In this document: piece by piece, positions 9,065-16,250 of the stretch
Layout: every line of letters begins with the position of its first letter
How positions within the stretch are numbered: position 1 is the stretch's first letter
Source: Streptomyces sp. NBC_00193
GTDB lineage: Bacteria > Actinomycetota > Actinomycetes > Streptomycetales > Streptomycetaceae
Assembly: GCF_026342735.1 (NCBI RefSeq)
Contig: NZ_JAPEMM010000001.1
Span: 5,828,001 to 5,892,000, forward strand
Length of the DNA: 64,000 nt
Direction: 5' to 3'
The notes under the pieces: generated by a model
Databases searched by the model: none
What the model was told of the DNA's origin: nothing
What the model saw: the letters and a program-made list of their open reading frames with translations, nothing else
Program-made: the position numbers and the translations under genes

Positions 9065-10402
9065 GTGAACGGCCAGAAGACAGCGGCATCGGACCCGTAC
9101 TTTCCGGCCAACGGCGACCCCCGTTACCGCGTGCACCGGTACGAACTCGCTCTGGAGTACCGTCCCGGCCCCAACCGGCTCGCCGGGACGGCCCGGCTCA
9201 GCGCGATCGCCGGGCGGGCGCCGCTCACCGAGTTCCACCTCAACCTGGCCGATTTCAAAATAGGCCGGGTCCTGGTGAACGGCCGGGCGCCGCACTACAG
9301 CCACCGCGGCGGCAAACTCCGCGTCCGGCCGCCCAAGCCGCTGCCCGCCGGCGCCGCCTTCACCGTGGAGGTGCACTGGGCGGGCAACCCCACCCCGGTG
9401 CGCAGCCCCTGGGGCGGGCTCGGCTGGGAGGAACTGACCGACGGCGCGCTGGTGGCCAGCCAGCCGGTCGGCGCCCCGTCCTGGTACCCCTGCAACGACC
9501 GGCCCGCGGACAAGGCCTCGTACCAGATCTCGGTCAACACGCCCTCCGCCTACACCGTCGTCGCCGGCGGCCGGCTGCTCACGCGGACGACCCGCGCCTC
9601 CACGACCACCTGGGTGTACGAGCAGCCGGCGCCGACCTCCACGTACCTGGTCGGCCTGTCCATCGGCATGTACCAGACGGTGCTGCTCGGCGACCCCGGG
9701 CTCGGCGGCGTCCCGCAGAGCGCCCACGTACCGGCGCACCTGCTGCCCCGGTTCTCCCGCGACTTCGCGCGGCAGCCCGCCATGATGCAGCTGTTCGAGG
9801 AGCTGTTCGGCCCCTATCCCTTCGGCGAGTACGCCGTGGTCGTCGCCGACGAGGAGCTGGACGTGCCGGTGGAGGCGCAGGGGCTCTCCCTGTTCGGCGC
9901 CAACCACGTGGACGGCGTACGGGGCTCCGAGCGGCTCATCGCCCACGAGCTCGCGCACCAGTGGTTCGGCAACAGCGTGACCATCGCCGACTGGCGGCAC
10001 ATCTGGCTCAACGAGGGCTTCGCGAAGTACGCGGAATGGCTCTGGTCGGAGCGCTCCGGCGGCCGCACCGCGCACGAACTGGCGGCCGCCGCACACCGCT
10101 TGCTGTCCGGACAGCCGCAGGACCTCCTGCTGGCCGACCCGGGACGCAAGCTGATGTTCGACGACCGCCTCTACCGGCGCGGCGGGCTGGCCGTGCACGC
10201 GATCCGCTGCGCGCTGGGCGACGGACCGTTCTTCCGCATGCTGCGGGAATGGGCCACCGTCAACCGCCACGGCGTGGTCACCACGGCCGGGTTCACCGCG
10301 CACGCGGCGCGTTTCGCGACCGGACCGCTGGAGGAGCTGTTCGCGGCCTGGCTCTCGCAGCAGGCCCTCCCGCCGCTGCCCGCGCCCGCCGGGGCTGTCT
10401 AG
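9065..10402 (+). CDS. M1 family zinc aminopeptidase
   Basis: A 445-residue gluzincin that removes N-terminal residues from peptides. The zinc motif HEXXH-x18-E is complete: H294, E295 and H298 in HELAHQWFGNS, and E317 in WLNEGF. It lacks a signal peptide and the long C-terminal helical domain of larger M1 enzymes, so it is a short cytosolic form. The substrate-binding GxMEN loop is replaced by EAQGLSLFG (about 272-280). The GTG at 9065 is chosen for GGAAG and AGGGAG just upstream. An in-frame GTG at 8978 would overlap the synthetase by 13 nt. The pairing suggests work on the product or precursor of the Pls-like enzyme, which is inference. Confidence 0.88.
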   Translation: MNGQKTAASDPYFPANGDPRYRVHRYELALEYRPGPNRLAGTARLSAIAGRAPLTEFHLNLADFKIGRVLVNGRAPHYSHRGGKLRVRPPKPLPAGAAFTVEVHWAGNPTPVRSPWGGLGWEELTDGALVASQPVGAPSWYPCNDRPADKASYQISVNTPSAYTVVAGGRLLTRTTRASTTTWVYEQPAPTSTYLVGLSIGMYQTVLLGDPGLGGVPQSAHVPAHLLPRFSRDFARQPAMMQLFEELFGPYPFGEYAVVVADEELDVPVEAQGLSLFGANHVDGVRGSERLIAHELAHQWFGNSVTIADWRHIWLNEGFAKYAEWLWSERSGGRTAHELAAAAHRLLSGQPQDLLLADPGRKLMFDDRLYRRGGLAVHAIRCALGDGPFFRMLREWATVNRHGVVTTAGFTAHAARFATGPLEELFAAWLSQQALPPLPAPAGAV

Positions 10403-10408
10403 GGCTTC

Positions 10409-10768
10409 CTAGAGCCACCCCTTCTTCTTGACGAGGACGAAGGTGCCCAGGGACGCGGCGAGGACGGTGCCGACGAGGACCGGCAGGGCGAAGAAGTTGT
10501 CGAAGCCGTACTCGTTGAGGTGCTCGAAGTTGGCGCCCGGGATCGCGGCGAAGGTGGACGGAATGACGAACATGAGCGTCAGCGCCGTCAGCTTGCGGTT
10601 CTCGACGGTGGACTTGACCTGATCCTCGGTCAGGGAGTTCAGGCGGTCCATGTCCTTGTTGAAATCGCGGAGTTCGTCGCGGATCTCGTGCAGGACGGCC
10701 AGGGTCTGCGCCTGCTCTTCGGTGGTCGCGGTGGTCGTGGCGGTGGTGAGGGCGGTGTTGATGGTCAT
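10409..10768 (-). CDS. Stand-alone CorA-like membrane domain
   Basis: A 119-residue protein resembling only the C-terminal end of CorA magnesium transporters: a charged helix (about residues 18-58, IRDELRDFNKDMDRLNSLTEDQ), TM1 (60-77), a loop, TM2 (91-112) and a basic tail KKKGWL. The selectivity signature GMN is replaced by GAN (residues 78-80), followed by the typical FEHL. The roughly 240-residue cytosolic domain is absent. It may be an orphan pore, a regulator of full-length CorA, or a remnant. The ATG is supported by GGAAG 7 nt upstream. It converges tightly with the peptidase gene (6 nt between stops). Its leader of more than 300 nt is unusual (see the separate entries). Confidence 0.75.
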   Translation of the reverse strand: MTINTALTTATTTATTEEQAQTLAVLHEIRDELRDFNKDMDRLNSLTEDQVKSTVENRKLTALTLMFVIPSTFAAIPGANFEHLNEYGFDNFFALPVLVGTVLAASLGTFVLVKKKGWL

Positions 10769-11027
10769 GACAGTGCTTCCTTCTGGACGGGGGTACGCGG
10801 ACATGGCTGTCTGTGGACAGAACCGTGCGCGGACAGGGCAGAGCGGCCGTGGGGCGCCCTGGAAAAGGGTGGGTGGAGGAGGGGCCCGGAGCATGGCGGA
10901 CGAGCCCGCCGCAAGGGCTGGGCGCGGGTCGCCGGAACGGGCCCGAGAAGGGTGCGACGGTTGGGCGGAGAAGGCCGAGGGGCCGTCGGGGGGTGGAGAG
11001 AGAGCTCTGGCTACGCGGAGGTGCGGC
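10769..11027 (-). promoter_or_regulatory. C-rich, G-poor leader of the CorA-like gene
   Basis: Read in the direction of the CorA-like gene, this stretch is strikingly rich in C and poor in G, with pyrimidine runs such as CTCTCTCTCCACCCCCC and CCCCTCCTCCACCCACCC. That composition is typical of Rho-utilisation sites. It lies between the small upstream ORF and the CorA-like start. Transcript control by Rho is an inference; no M-box riboswitch consensus was found. Confidence 0.35.
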
Positions 11028-11093
11028 TCAGAGCGCGGCGGAGGACGAGGCGACGCGGTGCGGCTGGTTCAGTGGACTCGGACTGTGATCCAT
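11028..11093 (-). CDS. Possible 21-codon leader peptide (uORF)
   Basis: A small frame beginning MDHSPSPLNQP, followed by HRVASSSAAL and a TGA. It has a GGAGG ribosome site 10 nt upstream of the ATG, separated from it by the palindrome GGCGATCGCC. It lies 260 nt upstream of the CorA-like gene on the same strand. The early acidic residue and alternating prolines recall the leader peptides of enterobacterial magnesium-transporter genes. Its translation is unproven and chance is possible. Confidence 0.4.
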   Translation of the reverse strand: MDHSPSPLNQPHRVASSSAAL

Positions 11094-11345
11094 GGGGCGA
11101 TCGCCTCCTCTCGGCAGGGCGTAGTACCTACGCGGTCGCGGCCATCGGCCATCGGATGGGCGAGCGCAGTGCACTCACGGGCGGCGACACCTGAACGCTA
11201 ACAGCAGCTCACGGGCACAATCCGGGCCCTTGGTCCCGCGGGGCGGGCCGAAGGTCCCTTCCGGCGGGAACGCGAAACGCCCGGCCCGCCGCTCCCGGAG
11301 CTGGTGTCCGGGGTGGCGGGGGCCGGGTGGGGCGCGGTGGCGGAC
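11094..11345. other. Gene-free spacer
   Basis: This completes the roughly 580-bp gap between the CorA-like start (10768) and the end of the lipoprotein gene (11346). It holds the upstream region of the small leader frame and several GC-rich repeats, but no convincing gene or promoter was recognised beyond the palindrome at 11096-11105. Confidence 0.4.
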
Positions 11346-11837
11346 TCAGTACCGCAGCGCGGTGCCGAGGGCGGCGCGCACCTCGCCCGAGAGCTCGTGG
11401 GTGCTGCGCGCCGTCGCGTCCTCGGACTGCCCGGCGGGCACGTCGGACACCGTGACGACCACCGTGTCCAGCGGATTGCCGGAGGCGTCCTTGTAGTCGA
11501 CCTGGACGGCGAAGGACTTCGTCGAGCCGTCGGTGTTGTGGGCCGTGACCGTCACGGCCGACAGCCCGTCGCCGTCGGTGCTGACGCCGCCCGGCGTCAC
11601 CGCGTCCTTGGCGTCGACACCGTCCTTGACCTCGTCCAGCTTCTTCTTCGCGGCCGCGGTGGCCGAGTCGACCGCGTCGGCGGCCTGCGACCGGACCGAG
11701 GCGGCGGCCGAGGCCGCCTTCGACACCCCGGCCGAGGCGTCCCCGTCGGAGTCGGAACAGCCGGCCGTCGTGGCGAGTACGGCCGCTGCGAGCAGGGCGC
11801 CGCAGGCGCCGCGGATCCTCGTGGGGGTCAGGGGCAC
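11346..11837 (-). CDS. Putative lipoprotein
   Basis: A 163-residue secreted protein with a lipoprotein signal sequence: a short basic start, a hydrophobic stretch ALLAAAVLA and lipobox TAGC near residue 26. A helical Ala/Asp/Lys-rich segment (about residues 35-75) precedes a beta-rich domain with VTVTAHNTDGS and FAVQVDYKDASG. This resembles the FxLYD/DUF-type extracytoplasmic domains of actinobacterial lipoproteins. The GTG start overlaps the end of the preceding lipoprotein gene by 10 nt, so the two are probably translated from one message. Function unknown. Confidence 0.75.
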   Translation of the reverse strand: MPLTPTRIRGACGALLAAAVLATTAGCSDSDGDASAGVSKAASAAASVRSQAADAVDSATAAAKKKLDEVKDGVDAKDAVTPGGVSTDGDGLSAVTVTAHNTDGSTKSFAVQVDYKDASGNPLDTVVVTVSDVPAGQSEDATARSTHELSGEVRAALGTALRY

Positions 11838-12259
11838 GTGACACCGGCCGAGGCCGCGACGAGGGTCTCGTCGAACTTCTGGATCTGGGGCTTCATCTGG
11901 GTCAGTGCCTGGGATCCGGTGGTGTCGCCCGGCAGGTTCCCGAAACCGGACTTGAGATCGCCGACGGCGGATCCCACCGCCGACCGCTTCGCGGAATCCA
12001 GGTCCTTCAGGGAGGAGGAGATCTTGTCCCAGTCCGCCTGGACGGCGTCGACGGCGTCCTTGATCTGGTCCTTCGTCGCGGAAGCCGGGTCCAGCGCCGC
12101 CAGCTTGGCCTGATCGCCCTTCAGGGTGGAGAGACCGGTGCAGAGCTCCGAGGCGGCCTGGGTCGCCTGCTCCTTGGGGCTCGGGTCGTCCGAGGAGCAC
12201 GAGGTGAGGAACAGGACCGCGGTGGCGCCCAGGGCCGCGGTGATCGGGAGACGCTTCAT
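11828..12259 (-). CDS. Putative lipoprotein, helical
   Basis: A 143-residue protein with a lipoprotein signal (MKRLPITAALGATAV, lipobox LTSC near residue 20). A mostly helical mature part holds Lys/Asp/Ala-rich segments and two Cys (ELC near 40 and a C-terminal TCP) that may form a disulfide. The ATG is preceded by GGAAG on the minus strand. It is the first gene of an overlapping pair with the lipoprotein downstream. Function is not recognisable. Confidence 0.75.
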   Translation of the reverse strand: MKRLPITAALGATAVLFLTSCSSDDPSPKEQATQAASELCTGLSTLKGDQAKLAALDPASATKDQIKDAVDAVQADWDKISSSLKDLDSAKRSAVGSAVGDLKSGFGNLPGDTTGSQALTQMKPQIQKFDETLVAASAGVTCP

Positions 12260-12283
12260 GGAAATCCTTCCCAGTTCTGAACA

Positions 12284-12317
12284 CCCGGGACCGGGGGAGG
12301 AGTCCACCGGTCCCGGG
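12284..12317 (-). terminator. Hairpin terminator after DUF1269 gene
   Basis: CCCGGGACCGG (12284-12294) pairs perfectly with CCGGTCCCGGG (12307-12317) around a 12-nt loop. It lies between the end of the DUF1269 gene and the start of the next lipoprotein gene. It probably separates the two transcription units. Confidence 0.55.
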
Positions 12318-12346
12318 CCGCAGAGTCGACTCGGGTCCGTAGGTGC

Positions 12347-12838
12347 TCAGGCCGCGAAGACCTCGCGGAGCTGCTGCTCCTGCGCACCGGAGAGGTTGGA
12401 GCGGACCAGCTGCGCCTGGCCGCCCGGGAAGGCGCTGCGCACCCGCTCGACCACGGCGTCGGAGGAGAGCAGGAACAGCGCGGAAGTCCCGGGCTTCACC
12501 TCGGACTTCACCTCGTCGATGAACTGGTCGTCGATGCCGACGTCGGACAGCGATCCGCCGATGGCCCCGGCCGCCGCACCCACGGCGGCGCCGAGCAGCG
12601 GCACGAAGAACAGGAGTCCGAAGAGCATCCCCCAGAAGGTGCCGGAGAGCGCTCCGGCTCCCGTGAGGCTGTTCAGCTGCTGGGTCTTCGGCTTCTTGGC
12701 ATCTTCGCGCCAGGTGACGACCGCGGCGTCGTGCACCTGTATCAGCTGTTCCTTCTGCAGGGCGAGCAGGGCGGACTCCGCCTGCTGGGCCCCCTCGGGT
12801 GTGGGAAACTTCCAGACGGTGAGAGTGGTGGATGCCAC
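12347..12838 (-). CDS. DUF1269 family membrane protein
   Basis: A 163-residue protein that starts with the family's beta-alpha segment (TTLTVWKFPTPEGAQQAESAL, about residues 4-24). A Gly/Ala-rich hydrophobic hairpin follows (about 68-95), then an acidic region (VGIDDQFIDEV) and a Ser-rich C-terminal domain. The family is widespread, often stress-associated and without a known activity. The GTG at 12838 has GGAG 7 nt upstream; upstream in-frame codons add no conserved sequence. It lies downstream of the aldehyde dehydrogenase gene in the same direction but 141 nt away, so co-transcription is uncertain. Confidence 0.8.
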   Translation of the reverse strand: MASTTLTVWKFPTPEGAQQAESALLALQKEQLIQVHDAAVVTWREDAKKPKTQQLNSLTGAGALSGTFWGMLFGLLFFVPLLGAAVGAAAGAIGGSLSDVGIDDQFIDEVKSEVKPGTSALFLLSSDAVVERVRSAFPGGQAQLVRSNLSGAQEQQLREVFAA

Positions 12839-12979
12839 GTAACGCTCCAGTTCATGGATGGTGTTGCTTGGCGTCCAGTACAACCCACATTCGGACAATC
12901 GACCACAATTAGGGCGACTATGACTCCTGGTCACCTGCCGAGCCGTCAGCGTCATTCGCCCGTTCGGCGGTACCCGGGC

Positions 12980-14536
12980 TCACGGCATGAGGTGGTAGTC
13001 GGGGAAGTTGCCCGGCAGGCGTTCGTCCGCCGGCCCCCGGGTCACCGCGCGGACCAGCAGTTCTCCGCCCACGAACGCGCCGCGCCACGAGGCGCCGAAG
13101 CCGCCGAAGAGTTCTTCGCGGTCCCCGCGGGAGCGGGGTGTGCCGTGGCCGACCTTGAACGCGCGGATCTGCGGTGCCAGCCGGTCGTAGGTCGATCTGT
13201 CGTCCGTCGACAGGGTGGCGACGAGCGCCCCGTTCGAGGCGTTCATGGCGGCGAGCAGCTCGGCCTCGGTGTCGACCAGGACGATGGTGTCCACCGGGCC
13301 GAAGGGCTCGGCGTGGTGCAGCGGTGAGGACGGGGGAGGGCCCAGGATCGTGACGGGCTGGACGTACGCCGAGGTGTCCTGGCCGGGCAGGAGGCGGGCG
13401 TCGGCGAGCCGGCCGCGGTGCAGCGGGACGGCGCCCCGGTCGATCGCCTCGGCCACCTGGTCGTGCAGCTCCTTGGCCTTGGCCGCGTTGATCACCGGGC
13501 CGAAGTCCAGCTCCGGGTACGGGTCGTCGGGGTGCTCGACCGCGAGCGGATGCCCGATGCGCAGCGTGCGGGCCGCCGGAAGGTAGGCCGTCAGGAACGC
13601 GTCGAACAGGGACCGCTGGACCACGAAGCGCGGATACGCGGTGCAGCGTTGCTTGCCGTAGTCGAAGAGCTTGGGGATGACCGCCGTCAGGGCGTCCCAG
13701 TCGGTGTGGTTCCAGATGCCCCAGGTGTTCAGGCCCTCCTGTTCCAGGATGTGCCGCTTGCCGAGGTCGGCGACGGCCGTGGCCACCGCGGCGCCCGTGT
13801 CGCGCCCGCCGACGAAGGAGACGCACCCGATCTCGGGTGCGCGCACGAGCGCCTCCGACAGCTCGCGTCCGCTGCCGCTGACGAGGGTGACGGGGATCCC
13901 CTCGCGGGCGGCGAGCGCGCAGGCCAGGGTGAGGCAGGCGACGCCGCCGTCCGTCGGGGTCTTGGCGACCACCGCGTTGCCCGCCAGCGCCTGCACGAGC
14001 ATGGCGTGCACCAGCACGCTCATCGGGTAGTTCCAGCTCGCGATGTTGGACACGGGCCCGTCCAGCGGGGACCGGCCCGCCACCATGGGCTCGATGCCGT
14101 CGACGTACCAGCGCACCCCGTCGATGGCCCGGTCGACGTCGGCGAGGGCGAGCCGCCACGGTTTGCCGATCTCCCAGACCAGCAGGAGCGCCAGCAGCTC
14201 GCGGTGTGCGGCCAGTGCGTCGAGGGTCGCCGCGACGCGCGAGCGGCGCTCCGCGAGCGGCACGTGGCGCCAGGTGCGGTGCTGGTCGAGCGCGGCGCGC
14301 ACGGCCTGCCGGGCGGTGACGCCGTCCAGGCGCGGCGGGCCCGCGATGGGGCTGCCGTCGACGGGGCTGGTGGCGGGCAGCATCAGGCCGTCCGCCTGCC
14401 AGGCGGAACCCCAGAGGTTCAGGACGCGGTCGTCCCGGAACGCCTCGGGCGCGACCCGGAGGCAGCGCTGCCACGCCTCGGCCCAGGCCGTACCGGATTT
14501 CACGACGAGGTGGGCGGGATTGCGGGTGGTTTCCAT
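12980..14536 (-). CDS. Aldehyde dehydrogenase family protein
   Basis: A 518-residue NAD(P)-dependent aldehyde dehydrogenase-type enzyme. Core motifs are ASWNYPMSVL (cofactor entry), NAVVAKTP (Lys of the Rossmann domain), a Glu in LEQEGLNTWG where most members have ELGGK, and the nucleophile in YGKQRCTAYPR. The aldehyde cannot be named; within an oxalate island, a C2 aldehyde such as glyoxylate or glycolaldehyde is a reasonable guess only. The ATG at 14536 has GGAGAG upstream. It is divergent from the OxlT-like carrier and shares with it an intergenic inverted repeat resembling the GntR operators near 18.8 kb. Confidence 0.85.
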   Translation of the reverse strand: METTRNPAHLVVKSGTAWAEAWQRCLRVAPEAFRDDRVLNLWGSAWQADGLMLPATSPVDGSPIAGPPRLDGVTARQAVRAALDQHRTWRHVPLAERRSRVAATLDALAAHRELLALLLVWEIGKPWRLALADVDRAIDGVRWYVDGIEPMVAGRSPLDGPVSNIASWNYPMSVLVHAMLVQALAGNAVVAKTPTDGGVACLTLACALAAREGIPVTLVSGSGRELSEALVRAPEIGCVSFVGGRDTGAAVATAVADLGKRHILEQEGLNTWGIWNHTDWDALTAVIPKLFDYGKQRCTAYPRFVVQRSLFDAFLTAYLPAARTLRIGHPLAVEHPDDPYPELDFGPVINAAKAKELHDQVAEAIDRGAVPLHRGRLADARLLPGQDTSAYVQPVTILGPPPSSPLHHAEPFGPVDTIVLVDTEAELLAAMNASNGALVATLSTDDRSTYDRLAPQIRAFKVGHGTPRSRGDREELFGGFGASWRGAFVGGELLVRAVTRGPADERLPGNFPDYHLMP

Positions 14537-14655
14537 TCGGTCTCTCCGCTCTCGGTGCACGGTCGGGGGCGGGGCGCCGACCTCAAGTCTCCTTTCGTTA
14601 AAAGTTGTTGCACGCCCCCTGGACATCACCCATGGGATACGGGATAACAATCCTT

Positions 14656-14679
14656 CATACAGTATTCGTCGACTGTATG
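14656..14679. promoter_or_regulatory. Candidate GntR operator (CATACAGT-N8-ACTGTATG)
   Basis: A perfect 8-bp inverted repeat with an 8-bp spacer in the divergent aldehyde dehydrogenase/carrier promoter region. TGTACA follows at 14683-14688. The half-sites ATACAG/CTGTAT recur, with different spacing, in the promoter region of the island's first GntR gene at 18.81-18.90 kb. The same regulator is therefore a likely ligand. Confidence 0.6.
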
Positions 14680-14804
14680 CAATGTACAGATGGCGGGGAG
14701 GCGGGTTCATGACCTGAGTCCATGCAGGGCCGCGAGCGCACGACAAGGCATGAGGGCAGGGGGCGCTGTCCAGATCCTTCGAACGCAAGGGGTGCTCGAA
14801 CAAC

Positions 14805-16148
14805 ATGACAACCACCGACTACGCAACGCCCGTCGCCTACAGGGAGGTGACGGACGCCGGAGGCCGCCTGTACCGCATCGGGGAAACCGACCGCGACATC
14901 ATGGGGCGCCCGCGCTGGACGATGGTGCTCTTCCCCTGGATGGGCATGCTGGGCATCAGTTCCTCGGAGTACGCGTTCACTTCCGCCGAGGACACGCTGA
15001 GCGAGGCCCATCTCTGGTCGAGCGGCCACATCTTCTGGCTGATGGGCGTCTGGGTCTTCTTCCAGGCCGCCGTCGCCTTCCCCGCCGGTCAGCTGCGCGA
15101 GAGCGGAAGGCTGCCCGCGCGGTACGCCATGATGCTGGGCGCGCTCGGCACGGTGCTGGGCTATCTCTCCCTCGCGTTCGCGCCGCACGTGATCGTGGCC
15201 TACATCGGCTTCGGCATGTTCAGCGGCATCGGGGCCGGTCTGGTCTACGCGACCTGCGTGAACATGGTCGGCAAGTGGTACCCGGAGCGCAAGGGCGGCA
15301 AGACCGGCCTGGTCAACGGCGGTTTCGCCTACGGCTCGGTGCCGTTCGTCTTCCTGTTCACCTCGGTCCTGGACCTCGGCAACTACCAGGTGCTCTTCAC
15401 CTGCGTGGGCTTCGGCCTGTGCGCGCTGGTGGCGACGGCGGGCTGGTTCTTCAAGGACCCGCCCAAGGGCTGGTGGCCCGCCCACGTGGACCCCCTGAAG
15501 GTGTCCGAGGACCCGCGGATCCGGCGGGCCCTGGCGGTGAACCCGCCGGCGGCGAAGCAGTACACGCCGCGGGAGGCCGCGCGCACGCCGCTGCTGTGGA
15601 TGATGTGGTTCTGCCTGCTCTGCACGGCCGGCATCAACATCTTCGGCATCGCCTTCCAGGTCCCCTTCGGCAAGGACATGGGCTTCGCCGGAGGCATCGT
15701 CGCCACGGCGATGTCGCTGAAGGCCATCGTGAACGGCACGGGCCGCGGGGTGATCGGGTGGATATCCGACCGCTACGGCAGACGCAACACGCTGATCATC
15801 GTCTGCCTGGTGCTGGGGTCCGCCCAGTTCGGGGTGCTGATCTCCGGGTCGATGGGCAGCATGCCGTTCTTCCTGTTCTGCTCGATGGTCTCCGGATTCG
15901 GCGGCGGGGCGATCTTCCCGCTCTTCGCCGCCATGACCGCCGACTACTTCGGCGAGAACAACAACGCCTCCAACTACGGGATCGTCTACAGCTCGAAGCT
16001 GATCTCGGGCCTGGTGGGCTCCGGCGTGGGCGCGGTGGTGGTCGGCGCGTGGGGCTACGAGGGCGCCTTCGTGATCGCCGGATGCGTCGGACTGATGTCG
16101 GCCGTACTGGCGGTGTTCCTCAAGTCCCCGGGCCGGGCCGCGGGATGA
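14805..16148 (+). CDS. MFS oxalate/formate antiporter-like carrier (OxlT type)
   Basis: A 447-residue, 12-segment major facilitator protein of the oxalate:formate antiporter group. It would import oxalate in exchange for formate at the cytoplasmic membrane. Visible features include an N-terminal cytosolic stretch, the central loop with KDPPKGWWP, and GWISDRYGRRNT (the MFS loop-8 motif). It heads the rightward arm of the oxalate island, next to two CoA-transferase-type genes and oxalyl-CoA decarboxylase, which supports the substrate. The ribosome site is weak (AAGGGG, about 13 nt upstream). A strong hairpin follows, so it may be partly separate from the next gene. Monocarboxylate transport is the main alternative. 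Confidence 0.85.
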   Translation: MTTTDYATPVAYREVTDAGGRLYRIGETDRDIMGRPRWTMVLFPWMGMLGISSSEYAFTSAEDTLSEAHLWSSGHIFWLMGVWVFFQAAVAFPAGQLRESGRLPARYAMMLGALGTVLGYLSLAFAPHVIVAYIGFGMFSGIGAGLVYATCVNMVGKWYPERKGGKTGLVNGGFAYGSVPFVFLFTSVLDLGNYQVLFTCVGFGLCALVATAGWFFKDPPKGWWPAHVDPLKVSEDPRIRRALAVNPPAAKQYTPREAARTPLLWMMWFCLLCTAGINIFGIAFQVPFGKDMGFAGGIVATAMSLKAIVNGTGRGVIGWISDRYGRRNTLIIVCLVLGSAQFGVLISGSMGSMPFFLFCSMVSGFGGGAIFPLFAAMTADYFGENNNASNYGIVYSSKLISGLVGSGVGAVVVGAWGYEGAFVIAGCVGLMSAVLAVFLKSPGRAAG

Positions 16149-16158
16149 GCTGAGCGAC

Positions 16159-16188
16159 GGCCCTGACGCCGCTGCCGGCGTCAGGGCC
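16159..16188 (+). terminator. Hairpin terminator after carrier gene
   Basis: GGCCCTGACGCCG (16159-16171) pairs perfectly over 13 bp with 16176-16188, with loop CTGC. It lies 10 nt after the carrier stop codon. It may attenuate read-through into the CoA-transferase gene. Confidence 0.65.
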
Positions 16189-16198
16189 GGGCCCGCGA

Positions 16199-16240
16199 CG
16201 ACACGCAACCGGCGACACACAACCGACGGCACACAACCGA
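16199..16240 (+). repeat. Three tandem 14-bp repeats before the CoA-transferase gene
   Basis: CGACACGCAACCGG, CGACACACAACCGA and CGGCACACAACCGA follow head to tail at exactly 14-bp spacing. They end at the GAGGTGG ribosome site of the CoA-transferase gene. They may be binding sites or unstructured, A/C-rich leader sequence that keeps the ribosome site open. Confidence 0.6.
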
Positions 16241-16250
16241 GGTGGCGATC

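Noticed and set aside
3648..9089. Very long minus-strand open frame (more than 1800 codons) opposite gap and the synthetase
   Set aside because: It is the antisense of strongly supported genes; the sequence is Gly/Arg/Gln-rich low complexity with no family motif. Long antisense frames are expected at this GC content.
10769..11220. Magnesium (M-box/ykoK) riboswitch upstream of the CorA-like gene
   Set aside because: The conserved TTAGGTGAGGCTCCT-like core and other M-box segments were not found on the minus strand.
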